64,000 bases of DNA. Source: Siphlonurus alternatus (lineage: Eukaryota > Arthropoda > Insecta > Ephemeroptera > Siphlonuridae). Positions 53,417 to 64,000 of this stretch are shown here, in pieces. How positions within the stretch are numbered: position 1 is the first letter of the stretch; each line of letters begins with the position of its first letter. The translations under genes were made by a program, and so were the position numbers. The DNA lies in contig OX463780.1 in the NCBI GenBank assembly GCA_949825025.1, positions 15,783,480-15,847,479 of the forward strand. The letters are read 5' to 3'. Under the pieces are notes generated by a model. The model worked only from the letters and a program-made list of their open reading frames with translations, did not search any database and was not told the origin of the DNA.

Positions 53417-56400
53417 TCATCCTGCGAGGAGGCTTGCGACGGAAGGGGGCGGGGCCGCAGGCTCTTGCTGCTGTTGCTGCTGCAGGGCGCTGAGCAGCAT
53501 CTGTGCCTCCAACATGAGCCCACGCTGCAGCTCGTCCATGGAGAACGGAAACATCGTACAGCCACTGCGATATGAAAATTTTTAAGTCGATGAAGTTCGT
53601 GTACGTCATATTATATAATTTAAAATAATATAGTGCCATATATAGTTACCTCCACAATGCTGCAACTTTGGCCATATCTACTGGAGACTGTTGATTAATG
53701 TTATGATTGCCGGGGAATAAATCCCATTGAATTAATGATGGTGCTGCATTTTCTCTATCCAAGGATCTAAAATAAACACAACAATAAAATTACATATATC
53801 ATAAAAAATTTCATTTTAAAATAATAATTTTTGACACAAATTGTCATATTAATATTATTTATTTTAAATAATTTTATGAATATGTACAAATATGTAAATA
53901 TTTTATGAATAATTTGTAACGACGCCATCAAATTGTTGCAATATCATGGATTTATATCGCAATATCCAATATCGCAAAAAGTATCATATAAATTTAAGGT
54001 TTCAGCTAGCGCTGATTCAATAGAGCTGAATGAAATGACTTTATTACTTTTCCTTTTTTTTCTGTATGTCACTTTTTTTTTAATTAATAATGAAATTTTG
54101 GTATTCTTTAACTGATGGCCGACCATATCATGCTTTAATTAACTTCTCTAGTAATACAACTTTAGTTTATTTGCGCGTATATAATATATATAGGTTCGAG
54201 TTGTTCGACACAATTAATTCCCAGTTCTCTCTGTTATTATCGAATTAAATTCGTGACTTACGTGTTGGATACTCGGGGTCCTCGAGTCATCACTGCGGCT
54301 CGCGGGGGTGGGGGTGAAGGACTGCAGGTGGAGGATGGGGCAGCAGTGGAGGCCTCGTCATCGGCCGCTCCCAGCAGCCCGCTCTCTTCCTCCTCGTGCG
54401 TTTTAGCATGCGCGCGCAGGTTACACGCAAGAGCAAACTTCTTGCCACACACGGCACATACGTGAGGTTTGTCACCTGCATGATAAGATTAAATAACTTG
54501 ACTAATAATTAAAGGTATTTTTCAGTTTCCTAACCTTTTCTCCCGTCGATAATCTCATCAAATGTTAGAGAATGCAACCAGCATTGCACAAAAGTTAAAA
54601 AAGTTGCATAACTATTAGGGGTTTTATAATATTATCTTGACTATAATTATAATATACACTGTCATCGATAGATAATTCAACTTAAAATTTACTGTACATG
54701 TAAACATGTATATATTATGCTGTTTATATAGTATAGTACTACATAATTATATACTATTTATTTTATTATTATTTTTTTTTTTTTTTTTTTTTAGTTTTTA
54801 ATCAAACCCTATTGGGTACTTCTATTTACTAATTACATATACTACTTTGAAACCCCGAACCTTCCGAAACCCTAACTTGAGCGTTTCGCGGGCTCTTCTG
54901 GAACGAGGGCGGCCACGGCCTTGCAAATCCATCCCGGCATTTGCCTGCGGCTGAGGGAAACGTGGAAACCTCAGCCAGGATGGACGCTACAGCTTTTGTC
55001 AATGAACCGGAAGTGCAATGGTCCAAGGCCAGGGGAACCACATAGTGGAAAAGCGCAACGTTTTACCCCTGGGTGGGAAACGTGGTTTTTGTTGAAAATG
55101 GTCACCCATCCAACTACTAACCACGCGCGGCGTTGCTTGACTTCGGTGATCTGACGAGACCCGGTCAAGCGCACTGCGCCACACCTCCCAATGGACGCAG
55201 TCTTTTTTAAGTCTTTTATTATTTTGAGTGGAGTAAATTTTTATAACGATTGCACTGAATTAATTTTTAACGCATTAGTTTAGTCATTTGAGGTTGATCG
55301 ATGAAGTTGTTTGATATATTTCTGTAATATCATTATCAACTCCATAGAGCTTATATTGAATTTTTATATATATATATATATATATAAGCTCTATATGTCA
55401 GCTCTTTAATATGATGCTAATATATTATCATATAGTTAATTTACTTCCAAAAAAACATTGCAAATTTTATAAATTTTAAAAATATACCACGTACACCTTT
55501 CCCTTTTTTTTAATGCAAATGGGATATATAATTTTTATTTATTGTAATCTCAATCATAATACACCACTCTTAAAAATGTGTATTTGTTTTTTCTCCCTTT
55601 AATTAAATGTATTATATATTTATATAATTAACAAAAATAAAATCGATTACTTATTATAAGCCTCCAGATCATACATATACCGTACAAAGTTAAACCAGAG
55701 AGCATTTAGCGACATTAAGGTTATTTTTAAAAAAAAAATTAAGTGTAATTATCTGGTTTTTGGCGACTGCATGATGATTATCATATACGCAGAAAATTAA
55801 AAGCATAATCTTTCCGATTCGGTCGGTACCCACCGGTATGAAGAAAGAGGTGGTTGCGAAGGTTCGTCTGCTTGCTGAAGCCGCGGCCACATGCGCTGCA
55901 TCGGAAGGGCCAGGCACCACTGTGCACGTATTGGTGCGAGCGGAGGTCTCCAGGCGTAGGGAACGACTTGAGGCACAGCGAGCATTTATGTGGCTTCTCC
56001 TGCAAGTGCAGACAAAGAAGCTAGTGATAAGTTGATGATCCACAGTAAAGACAGAATTTGTTCATTGCTCTTTAGCGAAATAAAAACAATATGGATATAT
56101 TTTCGAAACAATTTAATTGGGATATTTATGTATAGTATATACTCGTATACTCGTTACCTTAGAATTTCTTTTGAATATAACTACATACTCAAAAGGACTA
56201 TATACTGGGAGGACGGCCTAGGACAACTTATTGAAGAACCTCGATACTCGATAATTCTCGCCAACCTTCGGGGAAGTCCGCTAAATGAGCCACGTGCTCG
56301 AGCGGTTTCTTTGAGGACGTCAAAGATTTGGCAGCTTGACAGATTTGACAGATGGCTAATAAAGCGGCATCTTTGACCGCGGTATCTTTGTAACCGACTC

Positions 56401-59400
56401 TAGGCCAATCAAATGCGCTAGAAAAGTCAAGGTCGTGACGTCACTGGGTTGAGGAAATGGCAGCGCGTTGGCGGCAAAAAAGTTAGGCCGTCCTCTTGTA
56501 TATAGTCCTTGCATACTACACACACATAAAAAATACATCGGTAGCACTTTCAATTTCCATAGTTATTTATACATATAAATCAAGTAACCATAAGTATTAT
56601 ATTATATTTAAAAGCAATCAGGTATTAATCTAATTTAAGTAAAATTGCCAACAACTTTTTCTTGCAGGTATAACGTGTGTAATTTTTTACTTCAATTTCT
56701 AGGCAAACTGATAATTAATATTATTTTATGTATTATAATCATGCAATGTAATTACAAAAATCAATAACTATGATATTATCATAATTATAAATTCCTGAAT
56801 TTTTGTGCAACTTCAAATTTATTTATATAAGAATGAAGTTACATTTCCTAAGTATAATTTTAAATTAAATTCTACCGTTTGAAAACAATCTTTCACCTAT
56901 GAATTAATTTTAATTCTGAATATAACATTAACAAATATTGGGGGCTGCTTAGTGGCCTAACCTTGGTGTGCGTCATGCGGTGGTAGTAAAGGTTTGATGA
57001 TGCGGTGAACCTTTTGCCGCACACGCCGCACGCGTGGGGTTTCTCGCCGCTGTGGATGCGACGGTGCGTGTTGAGCGAACTGGACGTGCTGAACCGCTTC
57101 TCACACACGTCACACGCGTGCGGCCGCTCGCCTGCGTGCCATATATACGACATAATTATATTATGTTGTTATGGTGAACTCATAAGATTATATAAAATGA
57201 TAATTCCATAAAATAATTATTTAAATGATTACAAAGATTTACTATAAAAGATGTATGTATATACTCCAAATTTACCAAATTATTACATTAATCTCACATG
57301 CATTGCTTTTAATATATAGTATAACGTTATTAATTAAACTTCGGAGGAACGAGCGGGCCAGGGCTGTACCAGAAAATTTATATATTATAAATCAGAACTA
57401 TCCCCCAAAATTAGTTATTTTACTTCGTTATGCGCACGTGTGCTGCATTCAGAAGCAAACATATTGCGAAATTAATGCATAAAAACACATGTATATAATA
57501 ATTTTAAATTGTTCTCTTTGAAACTTTCGCTTTAAATTTGATATATTTTTCACGATACATTATTAAAATATGATATTATATAATAATGCTATAATTATTA
57601 TCACATTAGATCGTTGTATTAATTAGAGGTATATAATACACTGTGCAAGTTTGACGTACCGGTGTGTGTGCGCATGTGTCGCTTGAGCAGCGACGGTCGA
57701 TCGAACGCCTTCCCGCACACCTCACATGGCAGCAGGGTGCGTTGCTGACCACGAAGACGTTGCGAAAGGGTCACGCTTTGGTGCACCCTGGCCACCCTAA
57801 GGGGCGGGGTGCAGGGCCGGGGCTCGGGGGCAGGTTTGGCAGCCAACACGACGTGTGGAGGTACCTCGGTCTCTCGTGGTAGCAACTCTTGGGATAGATC
57901 GAGCGGCCCGTCTAAAAAAAGAGCGAGGATATTAAATTTATTTATTGTCATATTGCATGCATTTCAACTTCAAATAATTTATAGGACGTAATATGCAGTA
58001 CGTCAATCAATGCAACAAAATAGAGTAAATACTCAAATAAAAGCACCAACTCTATATACTCGATCTATACTCAACTCTATACTTTTCCATAATATTAAAT
58101 TTGTGCTGCGCAGTCTGATGAGTACGTACGTAGTATATACCGAGAGTGTTATAATGCCTTCATGCCTTGTAATATTGTGCATTGAGTGTTTTTTGCTATA
58201 ATATAGTATATTGTCATTTTTTTCTATATTTTGAACTCATAAGAATAAGTACAATTAAAAAAAAAAAAAAAAATTGAGCGTATGTATAATACCGGCTATT
58301 TTACATTATTGCTTGTGGAGTATACAATTTAAAAGTGACGAATCCTTAAGCTTGCTTGATTTTCTTTTCGTATTTGTTAAACAACTGATACAGAGCAAGT
58401 TATTTATTTTCATGAAAGAATTTCTACGTTTTTTTTTTTTTTGTTTTTTTTTGATTATAATTATACTTATGACAAAAATTTAAAGAAAACGTTAAAAGTA
58501 GATTATAGCCACCTCTCAACATTGCCGCGACAAGGCGCGTGCAGTCAGGTGTGGCGGCATCTTGGTGCCTGCCAGGGTTGACTGGGAAGTCTGCTACGAG
58601 TGGAGAGTGCGGTGCGATGGGACGTAGGGCCTCGAACTGGGGCCGGCCGTCGTCCCCGAGTGCGGCACGCAGGTTAGCGACCCCCGCTGCAGAACTCGCC
58701 GGCCGCAGAAAACGCACCCAGTTGCAGCGCCGTACCGTGCGACCACCCTCCTCGCGAACCGTCTCATCGTAGCTTCCGAACCGCTGGAGCTGCAACAGGT
58801 CCGGTGATGATCCTTTTATGAGATGAGTACATTAATTTTTAGTATATAAATTAAGATGAGAAGGGAGAGGTATTTTCAAAACAATTATGTGTATTTCGTT
58901 TCTTTTTTCAGTGAAATGATTTAAGTTTCAACATATAAAAAATGCAATTATTAATATTCAATAATTAACATAATTTAATGTTCATTTAGAAATTATTGTA
59001 CTTGCATGAGTGCATTATAACGGATATAATTGTTTTTAAGATTGATTTTTTAAGTAATAATTTGTAAAGTAAATTAATAAAAAACATCATGGTCATCAGA
59101 CGTGGTGATAACTGGTTACACTGCGGGGGTCGGGGCAGGTTGATAAACGGCGTTACGGAGGTGACGACGGTCCGCACGCAACTTCTGATTGATCGCAGCA
59201 GCATGTGGCCGCATCACGTGACCGAATGATCGCTTCCGTCGCGGTATCTCCAGTCAAGCGTTTGTTAAAAACAAGGGAAAATTAGTTACTTGTTCATCGA
59301 TATAAACTTATTTTAATAAATTTACTATGGCATCATCTTTCAGGCGCGGATCCAGAAAAAAAATTCGGGAGGGGCTGCCTCCATAAAGCCAATGCTAAAA

Positions 59401-59951
59401 AAAAATTTGGGAGTGGGGGAAATGCCTATATTGCCCATGTTAAATCCAAAATTTCGGGCCCCCCCCCCTGGATCCGCGCCTGTCATCTTTCACTTGGATT
59501 AATACATATATATAATTTTTAATTACTATATTATAGCTGAAAACATGATGAAGAAATATTTGAGTTGTGTTTGCGGTTAGCATGTTTAAAATATATTCTG
59601 ATCAAATGTTAGGACGATGTTAATTAGTCAATTTTGCAAGCTCAGATCTTGCGCTTTGTTTTTGTTCACAGGCTAAAAAAGACGATTCAGTGTCCATAAC
59701 GTTTGGTTGCGCCTCCTGTTTTATTCTCAATTGTCTGGCTCTCAGTACTTCCAAGAATTGGCACTCGATCGTCAACCACCCATACAAGCACGATTCTTGT
59801 CTTTCGTCATTGAAATCCGTCTCTGCTGGAAAAGAATGCAACTCAATTTTGTGTTTTATTTGTCTTTATTAAAATAACCTTTTTCAGCGCCTGCATTTGG
59901 AATTATAACAATAATCGATCGATGCAAGCACTGACCATTGTCTAAAGAAAA

Positions 59952-60015
<64 letters not shown>

Positions 60016-60463
60016 GTTATATATATAATATGTATATTGTATATAATGACGATTCTTATGAATTTTTTCATGTGTTCAGTCTTAAATAAATGAATGTATT
60101 ACACTGAAACTGATGGTTAATTATTAATAGACAATCACGCCTTATTAACTATCTCCTAGCTCTTTTTAAAATTGCATGTATTTTTGCAGCAATTAATCAG
60201 CGCGGGTCGTGTTCATACATAACATAAACATTGTGACAAATCAAAAGATCGATGGGGACGTCACTCACGTCAAGTGGTACTGCACCGTGGCTCGCGTGTT
60301 CTTCTGGTAGACGGCCGAGGCGCACGGCCCCTTGCTCGGGCCAGAAGCGAGCCCCACGCTCCACGCGTCGCTGAGCGCAGAGACAGACGGTGGAGGTCAT
60401 CTTGGTCGCGACCTCGAGGCGAGAGAGTGCGAACTCGGCGGGAATCAACACCCGAGCCTCCAT
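53417..60463 (-). CDS. PR-domain zinc-finger protein (PRDM family), six C2H2 fingers
   Basis: Probable sequence-specific nuclear transcription regulator. Eight coding exons: 60269-60463, 58513-58789, 57660-57911, 56962-57131, 55834-55999, 54262-54475, 53650-53766 and 53417-53564. Sum 1539 nt, 512 residues. A PR/SET-like domain spans exons 1-2 (VCLCAQRRVERGARFWPEQG, then RCNWVRFLRPA and ALRPIAPHSPLV). Exon 3 opens with DGPLDLS, a canonical CtBP-binding PLDLS motif (about 160-164). Six C2H2 fingers at about 220-380 are spaced by 28 residues, for example CEVCGKAFDRPSLLKRHMRTH, two per exon in the middle. The C-terminus is Q- and A/P-rich (LQQQQQQEPAAPPPSVASLLAG-stop). The start ATG at 60463 has an in-frame stop just upstream, and its exon has an acceptor at 60477. 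PRDM subfamily not assigned; the exon 1-2 junction is the least certain. Confidence 0.85.
54838..55192 (-). mobile_element. 5S-rRNA-derived SINE (SINE3-like)
   Basis: Read on the minus strand, it opens with a tRNA-A-box-like GTGTGGCGCAGTGCGCTTGA. It passes into a segment almost identical to the 3' half of insect 5S rRNA (GATCACCGAAGTCAAGCAAC, GTGGTTAGTAGTTGGATGGG, TGACC). The body has the core CATCCTGGCTGAGGTTTCCA and AATGCCGGGATGG...GCCGTGGCCGCC, shared with the tRNA SINE at 13207-13465. Inside an intron of the PRDM-like gene. Confidence 0.85.
55362..55386. repeat. TA repeat in a short inverted repeat
   Basis: A TA run flanked by AGAGCTTATAT and ATATAAGCTCT, forming a small palindrome in an intron of the PRDM-like gene. 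Confidence 0.6.
56195..56508. mobile_element. Family K MITE, copy 2
   Basis: Ends GGACTATATAC and GTATATAGTCC, then GGAGGACGGCCTA / AGGCCGTCCTC. Internal blocks GATACTCGATAATTC, GCCAATCAAATGCGC and CGTGACGTCAC follow the order seen at 27450-27747. Confidence 0.75.
59341..59482. mobile_element. 142-bp hAT-like MITE
   Basis: Perfect ends CAGGCGCGGATCCAG / CTGGATCCGCGCCTG, flanked by TCATCTTT on both sides (59333-59340 and 59483-59490), an 8-bp duplication. The interior has GGGAGGGGCTGCC and GTGGGGGAAATGCC. A degraded relative is at 28416-28575. Confidence 0.92.
59632..59835 (-). CDS. Unassigned possible exon or ORF fragment
   Basis: A minus-strand frame reads ETDFNDERQESCLYGWLTIE, continues QFLEVLRARQLRIKQEAQP and ends SARSELAKLTN-stop. 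Composition is protein-like rather than low-complexity, and a CCAG acceptor precedes it. Joining it to the upstream PRDM exon in phase 0 gives an early stop, so it is not an obvious alternative exon. It could be a relic of a mobile element. Not recognised. Confidence 0.25.
59958..60010. repeat. AT microsatellite
   Basis: About 52 bp of AT dinucleotide repeat in intron 1 of the PRDM-like gene. Confidence 0.95.
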
Positions 60464-60476
60464 CTCTCACCGGAGT

Positions 60477-62111
60477 CTGCAATCAGCATGAATCTTATAA
60501 AAATTAAAATTGGGACAATACGCTAAGCTAAAGTGTGCATGGATCGCAGTTATAATATAAGCACGAAACTTTATATAATACGAAATTATAATAACGTTCT
60601 CATCCCTTAATTTATTAAAATATTCCATGCACGGTTTTGTGATTGTATACTTAATTGCTTTTATTTATTTGTATTTATTTATTGCACATATGGAACCGTA
60701 AGGTACAAAATGCATGTTTACAATATTTTAGTATTACCTGTAAAAGAAACATAAAAATTAAAACATATTATCATCAGTTTTAAATTATTATTACAATTAC
60801 AATCATACATATTATAGTATTATCTAGTCAGTCCACAATACCTGAGAAATAAAAATTTTATATTTAAAAAAAAAAAAACATTTTTATTAATAGAGAACAA
60901 TCTGAAAACTAATTATTTATTATATTACTATATAATAATGTTATTTTAATTTGTGTATCTTCATTATATTTAGAGGGACTATGCAATGTAATCAGTAAAA
61001 AGTTACTTCCAATTTAACTTATGTTTCATTTCTAGTTTTCTTTTTATAATAGGCATCAGAAAATGCAATGACATAGAGTTGTATGAATAAAATAAAAACA
61101 CATTCACATATAATTATATGGACATAGAGATTACTACATAAACAATAAATACTTACTTACTTTCAACAGCCAACTATATATATACAGACTGGGCCAGAAA
61201 TGGTGTTTCGATCGTACGCTAAATTTTCGGCGGGAGGACTTTCAGCTATAGAAAGTTGAAATTTGGCATACATAAAGCCAAGGGTTGTAAGTTTTTTTGA
61301 CATGTGTTAGAATTTTGTTAAAATCACTCTTTCATGCCTTTTTAAGGGTGGATTTACGATTTGCATTACTTCCTAATGGGATTTCCATGTTAAATTAAGT
61401 CGATAGAAAAATTTTGTCCGATCAGCACCAAATTTTATTTCTAGCTAGGGGACTAAAAACACGCTGAATCTAATGGTGTAATTTAAAATGTGATAAAAAC
61501 AACCCCTAATGAGATATCAACCCTTATTGCATTAAAAAATAATTGCATCCTAATTTTGACATTACCATTGAAACGAGCTAATTTTTTTTATCCCAGAAAA
61601 CACCTTTGAATTTTTTAAATCGGAGTTAGTTAAGGATTTAATTTTTAGGGGCCCTGTATATTATAATATCGCAGAAGCTACATAATAAGTTGGGTGCTTT
61701 TCTTCTATATAATTGCGTGATGAAATGAAATAAATATAGTTTTATTTATATAGCTCTTGCTAATAGAATACATTATTTAGTGCATTGAAAACAATACATA
61801 CTGTGTTAATATAAAATAATAAAGCAATTAGCATATTATTCACATCACATCTATAACAATTTTACAATATTAACATATACAATACACAATTAGTATAAAT
61901 GTCATATTTTTAAATATAATATTTAAAAAGAAATCTTTAATTTTAAAGATTTCTATCTTACAGATTTGCCTACATATATCTTCTGTCAACACAATTTTAT
62001 TATAATATTTTATTGTTGTTTTTTCCTACTGAAAGGAAATTCAGATTTAACAAATTCAATGCATTTCCTCTTAAATAATTTTTTGTTGTGTATATGACAT
62101 GCAGTTTGTTG

Positions 62112-62144
<33 letters not shown>

Positions 62145-63388
62145 TGTCTTTTTTAACTGAGGTGTATATATAGTGTATTAATTTACCACAGTTTGATAAA
62201 TATACCTTAATATTAATTAAAAATATGTTGATATGTATATATCTTCATTCCTGTTTTTGTTACGCACCTCGTCTTGAATTTAGTATGGTTTATATATTAT
62301 ATAAATTATACTTTTACTTTTATAATTTTTATGTTCGCTATAATAAATATTATAATAAAATTTTATTATGAGGATGTAAATTTCTTCGGCTGAGAGGCGG
62401 TTACCAGTACTGACAGTGTAAGTTTTAATTGCCCTTAATGTTGATTCTTACAAATTCACTAACATTTATTTTTAATAATAATTATATACTTTGATATAGC
62501 CAATGAGAGTGCTATAAGGGGGCGATAAGTAATATACGTTAATGCTCACTGAAAAAGTGGAAACAATTAAGAATTGCAAAACAGGATTTATAATTAGATG
62601 AAATAATAATTATTAATTCCTGATCTCCTGTGGTGTGTGGTGTGTCGATTATGTTTACAAGTGTTTAGAAATTGAAAATTTTCGATTGCAGGGTAATATC
62701 AAAACGTTCAACAGAATTAATTATAAATATGATATGAATAAATATTTAATGAAATAGTTATTATATTAATTCTGCTTCAAAACCGGCTCTTTGACTTCTC
62801 AATAAGAGCTATAATATTCCTTATCACAACACCTGAAAGTTAGACTTTATCAGAAAATCAAAGAGCCGGTTTTGAAGCAGATGATTTATATGCTATAATA
62901 TAGTAATGAATGTGGCATCATAAAAATAAATACACTTGAATCGACATTTATTATATTTATGCAGTACGTCGTACGTAATCAGTCACTCTAATTAATTTAT
63001 AGTTTATAGTGCATAGAAATGCAAGAAAATTAAAAAAAATAAAACTAAATTAATTATATAGAGTAATTAAAGGAGTAATTAAAATACTTAATTGATAAAA
63101 GTAAACGAAAATGTTACGTTCAAGCAATTTAAATTAAGTTAATGTAATAAAAATTATTTTTAATATATTATAAATAGTATGGAGACAATTAATTGTGTTA
63201 TGATAAAAAAATATTAAAATTGAAAATACTCCAATTTACAATCTTTAATAATTAAAATCAGTAATATTGAATAAATTTGTGTGAAAAACGCTATGATGCA
63301 CAAAGTATATAATCAGTTGCTCGAATCTTCACAAAAGACGTTCATTATACAAATTTGGGAGACATGCTGAGACATTTTATGGACTTAC
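60477..63388. other. Presumed 5'UTR intron of the PRDM-like gene
   Basis: If the GC-rich block at 63.4-63.6 kb is the first exon, this is one intron of about 2.9 kb. It contains a possible retroposon tail around 60655-60860 (AT-rich with TTTATTTATT), a less AT-rich unit at 61180-61670, TA repeats near 62112-62140 and the inverted repeat 62772-62880. No coding frame. Confidence 0.45.
62772..62880. repeat. 109-bp element with perfect 23-bp inverted repeats
   Basis: CTGCTTCAAAACCGGCTCTT(TGA) and its exact complement bound a 63-bp spacer. MITE-like; no clear target duplication. Transcripts could form a stable stem. Confidence 0.75.
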
Positions 63389-63640
63389 GTGAGACGACGT
63401 GCGAAAGAAGAGGTGTCGGTCAGGTGAGGTGAATCTCTCGCTGGCTGGCTGCAGGTGAGAGCGGTGCTCCCGAGGTGCCAGCGAAGGGCGGCGCCTCGCA
63501 AACTTTAACATGACGGTTGCCATGGAGACGGCCTGAGCAGCCACTCGAAACCTGAGAGTGTGCGCCGCCGCGACCAACCAGGCTCGCGATCTCGCGGCCA
63601 ATAGCGAACAGACATTATCACATACCTGTGAGCCAAAAAT
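63389..63640 (-). promoter_or_regulatory. GC-rich block: probable first (5'UTR) exon and promoter of the PRDM-like gene
   Basis: 63400-63610 stands out as CpG-rich in AT-rich DNA. On the minus strand it ends in a good donor, CTCAC|GTAAGT at 63389, that could join the acceptor at 60477 just before the PRDM start exon. An inverted CCAAT (plus-strand CCAATAG at 63599) is near its upstream edge. An open frame spans it, but the PRDM ATG has an upstream in-frame stop, so this exon would be non-coding. Inferred, without transcript evidence. Confidence 0.55.
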
Positions 63641-64000
63641 GTTATGATTCAACTCATTGTCAGATTTAAATTATTTAATTGCTTGCAGTGAAGATCTAGG
63701 ATATCGTTAATGTGTTCACATTATATAAATTAATAATCTGTAATGAACTTAACAATTATTTAACGCTTAATCAAAATTAAGAAATATTGAAAATATATTA
63801 AAAAATAATTTAGATTGTTATTGCATTTATTTTTTTTTTCTGCAAAGCGCGCAGTGTATAGTTGTCGCATTAAACAAAATATATTCCAAATTCCAAGGGT
63901 TGACATGTATCCTGAATAATAGGATGAAGGGTTAATATATAGTTTCCCATATATGTATATTTTTGACATTTCTGCAGTCTGCAGTCTGCACTCCTGTGCA
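63641..64000. other. AT-rich end of window
   Basis: No gene, repeat or signal recognised. Confidence 0.5.

Larger units (their letters stand above)
58790..60268. other. PRDM-like intron 1: GC-rich patch, MITE and an unexplained frame
   Basis: 59090-59260 is GC-rich with a CACGTG E-box at 59215 and could be an internal promoter. 59341-59482 is a MITE. A minus-strand frame at about 59632-59835 is listed separately. An AT repeat occupies 59958-60010. Confidence 0.5.

Noticed and set aside
53334..53639. A 101-codon minus-strand frame (RAAAWAHVGGTDAAQ...)
   Set aside because: It overlaps the last exon of the PRDM-like gene in another frame. The frame that continues from the upstream exon gives a sensible C-terminus with a stop at 53417.
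55070..55170. A 5S rRNA gene on the minus strand
   Set aside because: Only the 3' half of 5S is matched. It is preceded by an A-box-like block and followed by a SINE core, so it is the head of a SINE, not a functional gene.

Overview
The window is about 64 kb of AT-rich nuclear DNA from an animal, most likely an arthropod and probably an insect. The evidence is split genes with GT-AG introns, metazoan-type proteins (fused PAICS, RINT1, SMC6, a PR-domain zinc-finger protein), a mariner element, many hAT-like and TTAA-flanked foldback MITEs, and a SINE whose 5S-rRNA-derived head closely resembles insect 5S. The species cannot be named from the sequence. All identifications are by eye; no search was run.

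Five protein-coding genes were rebuilt exon by exon, and splice phases agree at every junction. (1) RINT1, minus strand, 1-6773, runs off the left edge. (2) SMC6, minus strand, 11757-29325, 20 exons, 1031 residues. (3) PAICS, plus strand, 31824-38683, 8 exons, 427 residues, head-to-head with SMC6. (4) A two-RRM protein with an RGG-rich N-terminus and an acidic C-terminus, plus strand, 40537-49446, 10 exons, 564 residues. (5) A PR-domain six-zinc-finger protein with a CtBP-type PLDLS motif, minus strand, coding part 53417-60463, 8 coding exons, 512 residues, with a probable GC-rich 5'UTR exon near 63.4-63.6 kb. Summed coding lengths are multiples of three for the four complete genes. RINT1 and SMC6 belong to different pathways (ER-Golgi tethering and genome maintenance), PAICS is de novo purine synthesis, and the last two are predicted RNA-binding and transcription factors. 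Nothing indicates that the genes work as a unit.

Introns and intergenic DNA hold a dense, layered set of mobile elements. hAT-like elements with 8-bp target duplications lie at 7471-9149, 12138-13198, 19461-20955, 29696-31022, 31111-31536, 44678-46083 and 59341-59482. Families of near-palindromic elements are bounded by TTAA. There are also a decayed mariner, at least five fragments of non-LTR retrotransposons, a tRNA-derived SINE and a 5S-derived SINE that share one core. Several elements are nested, up to three deep at 50.8-51.9 kb.

The most striking signal is a complete type I hammerhead ribozyme motif with a minimal stem III at 14196-14254 in the last SMC6 intron, about 80 bp downstream of a TATAAAAGG box. 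This looks like the terminal repeat of a Penelope-like element or a retrozyme.
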